IMG/VR virus record: IMGVR_UViG_3300048921_000575
Coordinates: 1 to 37,351 of that record
DNA: 37,351 nt
Reading direction: 5' to 3' (one strand)
Origin: a virus
Below, one piece after another: positions 23,060-31,501 of this stretch. The translations under genes and the position numbers were made by a program. The notes under the pieces were generated by a model. That model had not been told where the DNA came from, ran no database searches, and saw only the letters and a list, made by a program, of their open reading frames with translations. Numbering within the stretch: the first letter of the stretch is position 1; the number at the start of each line of letters is the position of its first letter.

Positions 23060-24690
23060 CAGGGGGTGTCTCCGGTGCTGATCGGACGAGAGCGCGATGC
23101 GCGCTGCCGCTGGTTGCCGTTCTCTTCGCGGCGGCCGGTATCGTCGGCGTCCGGATAGGTCGCCTCGCCCGTTCGGGCCTGCGTGACGCCCGCGCCGCTC
23201 GTGTAGCGGGCGTCGCTGTCGAACACCAAGCCCAGCTCTTCGGCCAGTTTTCGTTCGCGCGAGATCTCTTCGAAGGTGTCCTGCACTCGCCCGCCACGTT
23301 CGGCGATGCCTTGGGTGACCGACTGCCAGCCACCACGGGCAAGTTTCATCAGCCCGTCAGCTTCACGGCCCGGGTCGATCCACGGCATCTTCGGCCCACG
23401 GAAGTTCGCCTGGGCAACGGTTTCGGGGCGGATGTGGGCTGGCACCTTCAGCTGGCCGGAAGCAATTGCCATCTGGACAAATCGCTCCCAGATCGGCTGA
23501 ACGAATCGGGAGACAAACTGCCCCGTCATCATCCGGTAGCCGTCGAAGGCCTCGACCAGCTCTTGCCGCTGCGCGCTGTAGGTGCCGTCATAGTCACCGG
23601 ACATGCTGGAGTAGCTGAGCTGGATCGCCCGCGACACCGCACGCATCATCGCCATCCGGAACCGCTCCAAGGCGGTGTTCGGACGGTTCGGGTTGATCAT
23701 CTCGATCGATTCCCCCGGCAGCGTCTCAGTGAAGATGGCGCCGGCTTCCAGCAGGAAGTCTCGCTCTTCGGGCCGCTGCGGCTGACCGTCAGCGGTCTGC
23801 AACGGGGCGAAGTCGGCCATGTCCTTGTCGCGCTTGATGTACGCAGCGATGCGCGCCGCAATCCGCGCAGCAACGCGCTCGGATTCCTCGTAGTCCTTGA
23901 TGTCGATCAAGCGGTCGATGGCACTGACGAACAAGCTAATACCGCGCAGGCCAGAAAGACGCTTGCGAACTGCGAGATGCAGAAAGCGCTGAGCAGGCAC
24001 CTCCTTCAGCGCCGCCATGCTGCTCCAACCTCCATTGCCGGGGTGGTTCTTGTAGACCATGTACGCAATGGGCTGACCCCATTCATTGCGCTGGATACCG
24101 GCGCTGATGCGCTTGTCGGCGTCGTCATACTCCAATGGCACTACGTCCGCCTCCAGCAGCTCGATGGACAGCGGCACAGCCGTGGCATGGGTGATGTACT
24201 TGGCGGTCCCCTCGACCAACTGTGTGAACTGCTCGCCGTCGCGCAACCAGCTGCGGCAGGCCAGCTCCTGGCATTGAACCCAGCTCATGGTCCGGGTTAC
24301 GTCCGGCGATACGCACCACTGGCGCCAAAGGTTCAGGAGCTGGCGCGAGAAGTCGTCATCGATGTTGTCGTAGTCGTCGCCAGCCCTACCGTCGCGCGGC
24401 GTTGGCTCAATGCTGATACCCGACGGACCGACAATGTTGCGGACCAATGTGCTGAGCGCACCATCGACCAGGTCGTAGTTTCGCTCCAAGTCACGAACCG
24501 TCGCCCGCACCGTGGCAGCGTCGCGAACCACCATCCGCTCGCTGGTGCTGTTGTCCCGGCTCTTCTTGCGACGCTTGGTCGACCGGCCACCTTCATAGGC
24601 AGCCATGACCTGGCGCGCGAACATGCGACGGGCGGCATAGCGCGGGGCGAAAACCGCGATGCCACGCTCAAGTGCGTTTGGCTTAGCCAT
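23059..24690 (-). CDS. Portal protein, lambda gpB family
   Basis: This 543-aa protein forms the dodecameric ring through which DNA is packaged. It shows the lambda-type portal signature: a basic N-terminus, RDLERNYDLVDGALSTLVRN, NIVGPSGISIEPTPRDG, a conserved WVQCQELACRSWLRDGEQF region, and YSSMSGDYDGTYSAQRQELV before the C-terminal clip and barrel segments. Length is normal. It overlaps the gpW-like gene upstream by 8 bp and the capsid fusion by one base. The C-terminal 45 residues are polar and Arg-rich. Confidence 0.94.
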   Translation of the reverse strand: MAKPNALERGIAVFAPRYAARRMFARQVMAAYEGGRSTKRRKKSRDNSTSERMVVRDAATVRATVRDLERNYDLVDGALSTLVRNIVGPSGISIEPTPRDGRAGDDYDNIDDDFSRQLLNLWRQWCVSPDVTRTMSWVQCQELACRSWLRDGEQFTQLVEGTAKYITHATAVPLSIELLEADVVPLEYDDADKRISAGIQRNEWGQPIAYMVYKNHPGNGGWSSMAALKEVPAQRFLHLAVRKRLSGLRGISLFVSAIDRLIDIKDYEESERVAARIAARIAAYIKRDKDMADFAPLQTADGQPQRPEERDFLLEAGAIFTETLPGESIEMINPNRPNTALERFRMAMMRAVSRAIQLSYSSMSGDYDGTYSAQRQELVEAFDGYRMMTGQFVSRFVQPIWERFVQMAIASGQLKVPAHIRPETVAQANFRGPKMPWIDPGREADGLMKLARGGWQSVTQGIAERGGRVQDTFEEISRERKLAEELGLVFDSDARYTSGAGVTQARTGEATYPDADDTGRREENGNQRQRASRSRPISTGDTP

Positions 24691-24904
24691 TGAACACTAC
24701 CGTCCGGTAGCGCAGGCTACCGCCGCTGCCGCCGCGCCCGCGCTCAACCGCTAGCTTGGCCTCCAGCTCGCGGATCGCTCGTCGGATCTCAGCGAGCTCA
24801 GCCTCCTGCCTCTGGCGTTGATCGAAGCGCACACTGAAGCCCGCAGTAAGGATGCGGGCTTCAGCTGCCAGGTAGGCGTCCAGTCGTTGCTGTGTGTTCG
24901 ACAT
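24683..24904 (-). CDS. Head-tail connector, gpW-like
   Basis: This 73-aa protein resembles lambda gpW in size, position before the portal and helix-hairpin-helix pattern: QQRLDAYLAAEARILTAGFS, a short strand VRFDQRQRQEAELAEIRRAI and helix RELEAKLAVERG. gpW is added to the filled head before the tail joins. No clear ribosome-binding site is seen. A strong hairpin lies 26 bp upstream. Confidence 0.75.
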   Translation of the reverse strand: MSNTQQRLDAYLAAEARILTAGFSVRFDQRQRQEAELAEIRRAIRELEAKLAVERGRGGSGGSLRYRTVVFNG

Positions 24905-24929
24905 GGATACGTAAGGTATACATGTCGGT

Positions 24930-24955
24930 GTACGCGATCATGGTAAATCGCGTAC
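24930..24955 (-). terminator. 9-bp perfect hairpin upstream of the gpW-like gene
   Basis: GTACGCGAT (24930-24938) and ATCGCGTAC (24947-24955) flank an eight-base loop. It lies between the HTH-protein gene and the gpW-like gene. A T-rich tail (TTTCTT) follows only on the plus strand, so on the coding minus strand it is more likely a processing or regulatory hairpin. It could instead block antisense transcription coming from the tail side. Confidence 0.5.
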
Positions 24956-24960
24956 TTTCT

Positions 24961-25281
24961 TCAAGCGCCACGAATCCGCTTCACGGCACGACCTGGGTGG
25001 TACTTGTAGGCAGCCGTTCGGCTCACCCCGTGCTTCCGTGTGATCTCGCCAATCGTCAGACCGGCATGCCAGTCCGCGCATATCGCCGCGCCATTCACGT
25101 CCGGACGGGACCGATAGCTCACCCGTTTTCCGGCGAACACGTCCAACTGCACGGTCACCAACATGTCGGCGATCTGGAGTGCAGCATGGGCGGGTATGCC
25201 AGGCTCAGCCGCACGAATAGAGGCTACGTAGGAATCCCGAAGTTGATCGAGCAACTCATCGGCCTTGATGTCTTCTGCCAT
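24961..25281 (-). CDS. Helix-turn-helix protein, possible Mor/C-family activator
   Basis: This 106-aa protein has an N-terminal helical part (MAEDIKADELLDQLRDSYVA, HAALQIADMLVTVQLDVFAG) and a C-terminal HTH (AGLTIGEITRKHGVSRTAAY) ending in a basic tail (GRAVKRIRGA). This order resembles Mu Mor/C late-gene activators, but the central GGxxIYIP-like motif is weak (FAGKRVSYRSRPDVNG). It begins 7 bp after the large-terminase stop. An upstream in-frame start would run 35 residues into the terminase, so the ATG at 25281 is preferred. It could regulate the late operon, or be a structural or packaging adaptor; function is uncertain. Confidence 0.65.
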   Translation of the reverse strand: MAEDIKADELLDQLRDSYVASIRAAEPGIPAHAALQIADMLVTVQLDVFAGKRVSYRSRPDVNGAAICADWHAGLTIGEITRKHGVSRTAAYKYHPGRAVKRIRGA

Positions 25282-25288
25282 CGCGACC

Positions 25289-27199
25289 TCAGTTCGACTC
25301 GGCCCAGCCGCCACGACGGCGCGCAGGCTTGGGTGTTCCACGGGAATCCGCAACGACCGGCTTAGCAAGCGCGCCCGATGTTTCACGGGAATCAGAAGGT
25401 GCTACGGTCGCGGCGAGGCGAGTCTCGAGTGCATCCCAATCCGCCTTGGTATACCGGTGCAGACGCACCTCCGAGTGGTGTGCCGCGGCATAGGCATACA
25501 CCCATGTGTCCAGCGGTTCGTTTCTCACGACGCGCTTCTCAAACCGGTTCTTGACTGGGTTGTAGACCTCCGACACCAGGCCGGGGTAGAACTCGGCCGG
25601 AAGCTCTTCGCTGAACCGGACAAGCCTTGCATCGGCTTGACGCTCGGCGTCCGCTGCCAGCCGGCTGTACAAGTAGTGCTTCGCCGCGACGGTGCCGACG
25701 TGGTTGATGATGATGCCGCGCTTGTCCGTCTTATCGTTCCAGGTCACGTCCGCCAGCTTGCCCTTGGACAGGATGGGCGCGTTGTTGGGGACGGCACCGA
25801 AGATGCACATAACGCGAGTGACTTTGCGCTGCCGCACATAGTTCTTGACGGCCTCAGTGCGATGACCGCCGGCATCAATGGCGGTGGCAACCGACCGCAG
25901 CATGACCCCGTCCTCTCGCTCGATCGGCCGATTGAGCAGGTCGGTAAGTGCAAGCCATACTGCCTCTTCCGCAGGGTCTCCCTGCAACTCGACGTAATCC
26001 AGCGTCCAAGCCGTCATTCCCCTGCCCCAGCCGATCATATGGACGGCGAGACGGCCGTCTTGGGTATCCACGCCGACAGTGATCGCAAGAACCCCGCGCG
26101 GCGCATGCCGCAGCCTGTACGGTTCGGCCCGGTCGGAGATTACGTTGTGCTTGACCGACCGCATCTTGGGGTCTTCCCAAGTCTCTGCCAGTCGGTCGTT
26201 GATGAAGGTCTTCAGCGCAGCCGGATCGTTCTGCGCGTCGAGCCACTCACGCACCAGATCAACCCAGCGCGGCCCCAGCCCGAACTGATAGTAAAGACAG
26301 TTGATGTGGTAGCCGCGGATGGGGGAGTCAGGGTTTGCGGCCACCCACCGGCCGGCGGCGATCATGTCCGATTTGTGATGCTCTTCGATGCAGGCACCGC
26401 AGTCGCTGCACGCATACCACGCATGCTTGGTGTCCGGCGACCAGTGCAGTCCGCTCCACTGCAGGTGCTGGAAGTGACCGCAGTGCGGGCAAGGCACGTG
26501 GTATCGACGCTGGTCCGACTTCTCGTACAGCCTGTCGATTCGGCTGAGCCCCGCGATGCCCGGGGTACTGATGTACAGGCGCTTGTACGTGGTCGGGAAG
26601 GACGACGTGCGACCGTCCAGCATCTTGACCGGGTCGTCGCCCGTCAGCAGCACCTGGGGCGCCTCGTCGATCTCATCCACCACCAGGTTCTTCACGGTCG
26701 TGGACTTCAGCCGCTGGGGGCTACCCATGTGCTCCACGTACAGCTGCCCGCCGGCGAAGTCCTTGAAGGTGCGCTGGTTCGAGCTGTCCCGGCTGGCGGT
26801 GCTGCTCAGTGCTTTGCGCACCGCCTGGCACACCTCGATCATCGGGTTGAGCTTCTGGTTCACCCACTTGTTCATGGATGCCTCGCCCGGCAGCGCGTAC
26901 ATGATCGGCGCAGGGGCGTAGTCCATCCAGTACGCAATCGAGTTGGTGGCCACCTGGCTCTTGCCGAACTGGATGGGGAACTTGCAGGCTTGATCGTGAA
27001 CCGGGCTCCGCGCGGACATGTTGTCCATCGGCTCGCGCAGCGGCGGGTTGCGGTCGGTCACCCACCGCCCTGGCTTGCTGCTTCCCTTGCTGGACAGGCG
27101 CATGTGCTCATCGCACCACTGGGAGACGGTCATCGGGCGGCGCGGCTGAAGCGATCGCGCCAGGACCGTGGTCAAGCGCTGGGCAACGGACCCGCTCAT
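25289..27199 (-). CDS. Terminase large subunit, lambda gpA family
   Basis: This 636-aa protein is the DNA-packaging motor and nuclease. The ATPase domain has the Walker-A-like QFGKSQ (residues 77-82), YALPGEASMNKW, and Walker B NLVVDEIDEAP (about 171-181). A zinc-finger-like segment (CPHC at 237-240, CSDC and CGAC near 264-270) is typical of gpA-type terminases. The nuclease domain begins at AITVGVDTQDGRLAVHMIGW. The ATG at 27199 overlaps the small-subunit stop as ATGA, so 29 residues of open frame upstream are excluded. gpA-type terminases usually cut at cos sites, which suits the array just upstream of the small subunit. Confidence 0.95.
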   Translation of the reverse strand: MSGSVAQRLTTVLARSLQPRRPMTVSQWCDEHMRLSSKGSSKPGRWVTDRNPPLREPMDNMSARSPVHDQACKFPIQFGKSQVATNSIAYWMDYAPAPIMYALPGEASMNKWVNQKLNPMIEVCQAVRKALSSTASRDSSNQRTFKDFAGGQLYVEHMGSPQRLKSTTVKNLVVDEIDEAPQVLLTGDDPVKMLDGRTSSFPTTYKRLYISTPGIAGLSRIDRLYEKSDQRRYHVPCPHCGHFQHLQWSGLHWSPDTKHAWYACSDCGACIEEHHKSDMIAAGRWVAANPDSPIRGYHINCLYYQFGLGPRWVDLVREWLDAQNDPAALKTFINDRLAETWEDPKMRSVKHNVISDRAEPYRLRHAPRGVLAITVGVDTQDGRLAVHMIGWGRGMTAWTLDYVELQGDPAEEAVWLALTDLLNRPIEREDGVMLRSVATAIDAGGHRTEAVKNYVRQRKVTRVMCIFGAVPNNAPILSKGKLADVTWNDKTDKRGIIINHVGTVAAKHYLYSRLAADAERQADARLVRFSEELPAEFYPGLVSEVYNPVKNRFEKRVVRNEPLDTWVYAYAAAHHSEVRLHRYTKADWDALETRLAATVAPSDSRETSGALAKPVVADSRGTPKPARRRGGWAESN

Positions 27200-27807
27200 T
27201 CGGCCACCACGACAGCCGCAGCCCTGAAGCCACGGCTCATTTCTTCCAGAGCGTGACTCACCTCGTTCCAAACCAGTTCGCGGCATCGCGCTTCGTCAAC
27301 GGTGGCCGCCAGCAGTGGGGCAAGTGTGTCCGCCATGCGCTCCAGTTCGACGCGGATCGCGGTGGCCGCCTCGGCCAGGACGTGTTCAACCTGGCCCGCA
27401 TCGAGCAGCTTGCCCATGCTGACCTCGTAGTCTCGCGCCGCGGCCTTGGCGTCGATCTCGGCCTTGTCCGCCAGCGCCTTGGCTTTGCGCTTCGAATCTG
27501 GCGTTGCCGGCGCAGCGCCGCCTTGGTCGCCATCCTCGTCACCCTCGGCGTCATCCCCTCCCTCCCCTTGCCCGCCGCCAGCCAGCCCGGCGCCTCGTGC
27601 CTGGGCGTGCCGGACAGCGACTGCGGTATAGCTGGGGTCCTTGGTCTGGCTGTACAGCGCCAAGGAGGCGTCGCGCAGATAGCCCTTGCCTTCGCTCACA
27701 GGCACCAGGCGGCCCTTCTTGTTGAGTTCCACGATGTAGGACGGCCGGCATCCGATCAATGCCGCCAGCTCCTTGCCAGAGACCTTCACATCCCCCTCAG
27801 AAGCCAT
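27196..27807 (-). CDS. Terminase small subunit, Nu1-like
   Basis: This 203-aa protein has an N-terminal winged-helix/HTH (KVSGKELAALIGCRPSYIVE, LNKKGRLVPVSEGKGYLRDA) like lambda Nu1, which binds cosB. A low-complexity acidic Gly-rich linker follows (GLAGGGQGEGGDDAEGDEDG, DQGGAAPATPDS). The C-terminal helical region (ADKAEIDAKAAARDYEVSMG, LLDAGQVEHVLAEAATAIRV) is expected to contact the large subunit. It overlaps the large-subunit gene by ATGA. The repeat array at 27874-28126 lies immediately upstream and is a natural candidate binding region. Confidence 0.85.
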   Translation of the reverse strand: MASEGDVKVSGKELAALIGCRPSYIVELNKKGRLVPVSEGKGYLRDASLALYSQTKDPSYTAVAVRHAQARGAGLAGGGQGEGGDDAEGDEDGDQGGAAPATPDSKRKAKALADKAEIDAKAAARDYEVSMGKLLDAGQVEHVLAEAATAIRVELERMADTLAPLLAATVDEARCRELVWNEVSHALEEMSRGFRAAAVVVAE

Positions 27808-28147
27808 GCAACACCCCTTCTTTCTTTTCTTTCAAACAAGCAGTGACAGAAGAAAACGCGCGCGCGAGCACTAGTGCGGGACGTGCGGCGGGACGTGCGG
27901 CAGTAGAAATGCGCCAAAACGCTGCGCCACAAGCGTTGTGCGGGATGTGCGGGATGTGCGGGACCCTATACGCGCGCAGGAGCGCAAAGGTACGAGTGCC
28001 TTGCAAGGCGTGCCGCACGCGCCCGCGCCCACGTAAAGGGGTAGAGCCGCACGTCCCGCACAAGCCTGCTGCCAGTAGGGCAATCGCCCGCACAACATCC
28101 CGCACACAGTCCCGCACGTCCCGCACAGGATTGGCCGAAGTACTCAT
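27797..28147 (-). CDS. Doubtful ORF spanning the repeat array
   Basis: A 116-codon ORF begins with an ATGA overlap at the primase stop and ends 11 bp inside the small-terminase gene. Its composition (HALQGTRTFALLRAYRVPHI, PHIPHNACGAAF) looks like translation of the repeat array and not a folded protein. The first segment (ANPVRDVRDCVRDVVRAIAL) is a direct read-through of the GTGCGGGA repeats. The coupled start and end are the only arguments for it. I think the DNA element is the functional feature. Confidence 0.2.
   Translation of the reverse strand: MSTSANPVRDVRDCVRDVVRAIALLAAGLCGTCGSTPLRGRGRVRHALQGTRTFALLRAYRVPHIPHIPHNACGAAFWRISTAARPAARPALVLARAFSSVTACLKEKKEGVLHGF
27874..28126. repeat. Inverted array of GTGCGGGAY iterons, candidate cos/packaging or replication site
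   Basis: Copies of a 9-mer GTGCGGGAY occur in forward orientation on the left (27874-27882, a variant at 27883-27894, and three perfect tandem copies at 27938-27964). They occur in inverted orientation on the right (28053-28061, 28085-28093 with a variant, 28097-28105, 28109-28117 and 28118-28126). The centre of about 90 bp is GC-rich. The array fills the 336-bp gap between the primase-helicase gene and the small terminase gene. Nu1-type proteins bind cosB repeats there in lambda, and P4 alpha-type primases bind iterons at ori and crr, so either protein could be the ligand. Confidence 0.7.
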
Positions 28148-30555
28148 GCGCGCCCCTTGTAGTCACTGAAGGAAGTCCGGAAGGCCTGCACTTCGTCGCC
28201 CAGGAACGCCTGCTCGCTGCGCCCGTCGGTTGCCTCGGTCGCCCCCAGCATCAGGAAGCCGTGCGGGCCGTGGGTTGTCTGCGCAACCACATAGCGCTTG
28301 CGCGCCCGGTCGGGATGGATGATCTGCCGCTTGCGCACGAGCGCATTGACGAACTTGGGGTTCGGCGCGGGCCGCACACCCTCCCTGCCGCACCAGACCT
28401 TGTAGAGCTCGTACCATTCTTTCGACAGCGCCGGGCGAGGTTTGACGCCCGGGATATCGTTGCCATACAACTCATCCAGAAAGCGCTGCGGGCTGTCCTG
28501 GCTCAAGCCGATCAGCTCCCGCTTAGCGTCCGTCATCGGCGGATTGGTGCCGTTGGAGAAGTCTCCCAAGTCCAGGCGCAGCAGATAATCGTGCAGCGCG
28601 GCCGTGCCGCCGTTGCGGATCTCAGCCATCACTTCCAGGTAGAAGTCCTGCGTCAACTTCTCCGGCGTCCAGATGACCGCGTGCCGGCGGTCATCTTCTT
28701 CCAGCACTACGGGCATCGCCTCGTTGGACAGGAACACCAGGTTGGCGTGGTTGTCCTCTTCGTAAGCCTGGATGTTCTTCGGATTGATGCGGATCCGGTC
28801 GCCGGTGATCAGCGCCTTGAGCTTGTTCTTGAGGTGGTAGACCTCGGTGCGTGCCACCACTTCGTCGGCCAGAAGGAACAGCTTGCGGCTGGCCCAGTCG
28901 TTGAATTTGTCTTCCAGTGCCGCCTGATCAAGCACACGGCCGTAGTCGCCGAACAGCTTCATGTACTCGTCGAAGAACATGTTCTTGCCGGTGCCCTGCG
29001 GGCCGTGAATAACGATGGTGCTTTTCATCTTGGCGCCAGGGTGCTGCAACGGGTACGCCAACCACCTGAGCACCCAGTCGTATAGCGCCTTCTGATTGGC
29101 CTCGTTACCGCACATGTGCCAAAGCAGATGCAGGAGCTTGTCGCAGTCGCCTCCCTTGGGTGTTGTAGGCCAGCCAGCGAACAGGTTGCAGGTAACCCCC
29201 TCCTTCAGGCCAGACGGGTCGAAGTCCACTTCGCGCACGCGCACTATCGATCGCGCCGGGTGCTCCATCCACGCGCGGTGCAGCTCGCGCCGGACGCAGG
29301 CATGCCCCATGTCACCCAGCGCCATGAGCATGTGTTCCTTGTGATCGAACACCGTGCCACCCTGCCCGTACACCAGCGCGAACCGCTCCAGCAGCTCATC
29401 GAGCGAGTCGATGGGCTTGAGCGGGGCCAGCCCCTCGCCCCCGGTGGTGGTGTTGGAAGGCGCGCGGGTTTCGCTACGGGGTCGCCACGAAAGCTCCGTG
29501 ATGCGGGCCTCAACCTGGCTGCGTACAACATGCAGCCCTTCCAGCACGTGCAGGTCATTGAAGTCGCTGACCTTGCGCCCATGTTCAATGAACCGCTCGC
29601 GGCGACCGGCCTCGTCTGCGAACGCAGGCAGCAGCACTGCACCACCGACATCGAGCGCCGCAGCTTCCGCGCCGAGCAACCCTGCGTTCGATGCCCCATG
29701 GGGCGTAGAGCAGGTTGGGCAAATCTCCGGGGCTTCTGCCAGCACCAGGCGCGACTTGCAGCTGCGGCACTTCTGCAGCGCGTCGTCATCGCCGCAGACC
29801 AGGACCTTGGCCGCGCGGTAGCGCTTTGCCAAGGTCGCAGTCACGGCCATCAAGTTGCCGGCGTCGAAGGCCACGGCCACCGGGTACCCGGTGGCCATGT
29901 GCAGTGTTGCCGCTGTTGCGTAGCCCTCAGCCACCAGCAGGACCCACTGCGGTGTGCCGCCGATCAGATGAAAGTGCCCCTTCTTGGCCAGGCCGGCAGG
30001 CCAGTATTCCTTGGCTGGCTTGCCGGCAGCCTGCGCCTGCTTTGCGCTACGCAGCACCTGCAGGCCATGGACCGAGCCGTTTACATCGAGCAGCGGCACC
30101 AAGGCGACGCCACTGCGGCCGTACCGAAGACCGAACGGCTGCACTGCCTTTTCAACCAGGTAGTCCGCCTCGCCCTCAGGCAGCGCCCTGCTCCACGCAG
30201 CACTCGCACGCGCGGCCGCTCGTTTGTTCTGCTCCAGCCGTGCAGCCTCGGCGCGCTTACGGTCCTCGGCCAAGCGGCGCTTGAGCGCCTCGCGCTGCTC
30301 TTGGCTGAAAGAGCTGTCGCGCTTGCGCAGCTCAACCTTCTGCGCGCCGTTGTCGTTGCCATGCCACACACCAAAGGTGCCAACAATCAGCAGATCACCG
30401 TTGCCGGTGTTGAGCTCGTGTAGGACATACCAGCCGCGGCGCTCGCGCGATCCCTCCACTTTGCAGCGAACCATGCGGCCGCTGACGTCCAGGGTGTCGA
30501 GGATCAGGCCAGCATCGTGCAACTGGCCCAGCACGTCATCGTAATTGGCGGACAT
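28144..30555 (-). CDS. Primase-helicase: TOPRIM plus SF3 (P4-alpha/DUF5906-like)
   Basis: This 803-aa protein would prime and unwind phage DNA. The TOPRIM region has Glu210 (LLVAEGYATA), Asp256-258 (VLVCGDDD) and SDFNDLH near 330-336. Directly after GDDD sits a Cys4 insert (C263, C266, C279, C282) like a zinc ribbon. The SF3 helicase has Walker A GPQGTGKN (518-525), Walker B LFLLADEV (559-566), sensor NLVFLSNE (605-612) and Arg fingers DDRRHA (621-626). The N-terminal 120 residues (GRMVRCKVEGSRERRGWYVL) lack the usual zinc-binding primase domain. It starts directly after the upstream stop (TGAATG), so it is coupled to the early operon. Confidence 0.92.
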   Translation of the reverse strand: MSANYDDVLGQLHDAGLILDTLDVSGRMVRCKVEGSRERRGWYVLHELNTGNGDLLIVGTFGVWHGNDNGAQKVELRKRDSSFSQEQREALKRRLAEDRKRAEAARLEQNKRAAARASAAWSRALPEGEADYLVEKAVQPFGLRYGRSGVALVPLLDVNGSVHGLQVLRSAKQAQAAGKPAKEYWPAGLAKKGHFHLIGGTPQWVLLVAEGYATAATLHMATGYPVAVAFDAGNLMAVTATLAKRYRAAKVLVCGDDDALQKCRSCKSRLVLAEAPEICPTCSTPHGASNAGLLGAEAAALDVGGAVLLPAFADEAGRRERFIEHGRKVSDFNDLHVLEGLHVVRSQVEARITELSWRPRSETRAPSNTTTGGEGLAPLKPIDSLDELLERFALVYGQGGTVFDHKEHMLMALGDMGHACVRRELHRAWMEHPARSIVRVREVDFDPSGLKEGVTCNLFAGWPTTPKGGDCDKLLHLLWHMCGNEANQKALYDWVLRWLAYPLQHPGAKMKSTIVIHGPQGTGKNMFFDEYMKLFGDYGRVLDQAALEDKFNDWASRKLFLLADEVVARTEVYHLKNKLKALITGDRIRINPKNIQAYEEDNHANLVFLSNEAMPVVLEEDDRRHAVIWTPEKLTQDFYLEVMAEIRNGGTAALHDYLLRLDLGDFSNGTNPPMTDAKRELIGLSQDSPQRFLDELYGNDIPGVKPRPALSKEWYELYKVWCGREGVRPAPNPKFVNALVRKRQIIHPDRARKRYVVAQTTHGPHGFLMLGATEATDGRSEQAFLGDEVQAFRTSFSDYKGRA

Positions 30556-30978
30556 TCAGTAAGTTCCAGAGCCGCTATGTACACGACCATTGCGCGTTTG
30601 GTTACCCGCGTCAGGGAGGCCTGGGGAGGACCCATCGACTGGCCGCCGTTCAGGTTCGACGTTCAGATTCAATCGTTCAGCGAAACTGAATCGCTCGCAC
30701 GGCTCTTCGATGCCACCCCGGGGGGAAGGGGCGAGGACAGGACCGGCATGACCACTGGGATTCACAAGGGGCAAGTCAGACTGTTGCCCGACCCCATTCC
30801 GGCTGGCGCTCCACAAGCGGTCGCGCTCAGCGAGGGCCTCGTCGCCCACCGGCCCATGCTCATTGCCGGACAACAGGCGCTCGATGTTCTCCATCTCCGC
30901 GCGTACTGCGGCGCTGATGATCCGACGACCGTTCATTGTCCGTGCCCGGGGCGGTCGGTAGATGGCCACGTCACTCAC
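30556..30978 (-). CDS. Hypothetical early protein
   Basis: This 140-aa protein starts with GTG overlapping the CII-like gene by 8 bp. The N-terminal third is helical (RRIISAAVRAEMENIERLLS). The rest is polar, rich in Gly, Pro, Asn and Arg, and looks disordered. Its stop is directly followed by the primase ATG. I do not recognise it. A role in replication is suggested only by the operon context. Confidence 0.6.
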   Translation of the reverse strand: MSDVAIYRPPRARTMNGRRIISAAVRAEMENIERLLSGNEHGPVGDEALAERDRLWSASRNGVGQQSDLPLVNPSGHAGPVLAPSPRGGIEEPCERFSFAERLNLNVEPERRPVDGSSPGLPDAGNQTRNGRVHSGSGTY

Positions 30979-31501
30979 GCCGCCGGCCTTTCTTCAGTGC
31001 CCTGCGCAGGTTGCGTTCCATGCGATGGCACATGGTTCGTAGCGCCTGCAATGCGTCCAGCATCTTGTCTGCTTCGGCCAAGGTCACCTGGTTGTCGGCT
31101 AGAACATCCAGTGCGACAGCAGACAACTGCCCGCAGAACTTGGACACGTGCAGGAGCTTGTCCCTTATCGCTGCGATCTCGTCGGGCCATCCACCCTCTG
31201 GTGCAGCTGGTACATGATCGACTGCCAGGTTGAACTGGGCGGCAAGCGACAGTATCCAGTCGGTAGCAACCGTGGTCCCGGCCGACTGCTCCAACATCCA
31301 CTCGGTCAGCATCTCCAGCATCTCCATCGAGATGGACTCGCCGTCGATACCGCGAAGCTTCTTCCGCAACGTCTCGCCCTTGATGCTGACGCCGCGACGT
31401 TTGGTCAAGAAGGCAGCCGCCGCATTGACGTTGCCCGGCATTTTCGACACGGCGTTGTAGGCGGCATCCCGCCAGTAGATATCCGAGCGAGCGCAGGTCA
31501 T
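30971..31501 (-). CDS. CII-like phage regulatory protein
   Basis: This 176-aa protein resembles the Phage_CII family of P2-type and related phages. It has the N-terminal pattern DAAYNAVSKMPGNVNAAAAF, then TKRRGVSIKGETLRKKLRGI (putative recognition helices), then EMLEMLTEWMLEQ. The C-terminus is helical and basic (LQALRTMCHRMERNLRRALK). These proteins favour lysogeny or control early replication genes. ATGA overlap with the small upstream gene puts it in the Cro-led early operon. Confidence 0.7.
   Translation of the reverse strand: MTCARSDIYWRDAAYNAVSKMPGNVNAAAAFLTKRRGVSIKGETLRKKLRGIDGESISMEMLEMLTEWMLEQSAGTTVATDWILSLAAQFNLAVDHVPAAPEGGWPDEIAAIRDKLLHVSKFCGQLSAVALDVLADNQVTLAEADKMLDALQALRTMCHRMERNLRRALKKGRRRE

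Noticed and set aside
23311-24693. 460-codon plus-strand ORF opposite the portal gene
   Set aside because: Antisense to a portal protein with family motifs; no ribosome-binding site or domain.
25265-27256. 663-codon plus-strand ORF opposite the large terminase
   Set aside because: Antisense shadow of a well-supported terminase gene. The product is low-complexity and rich in His and Arg, with no motif.
27874-28126. CRISPR array
   Set aside because: The repeats are 9 bp, partly tandem, and appear in both orientations, with no regular spacers of 30 or so bases and no cas genes.
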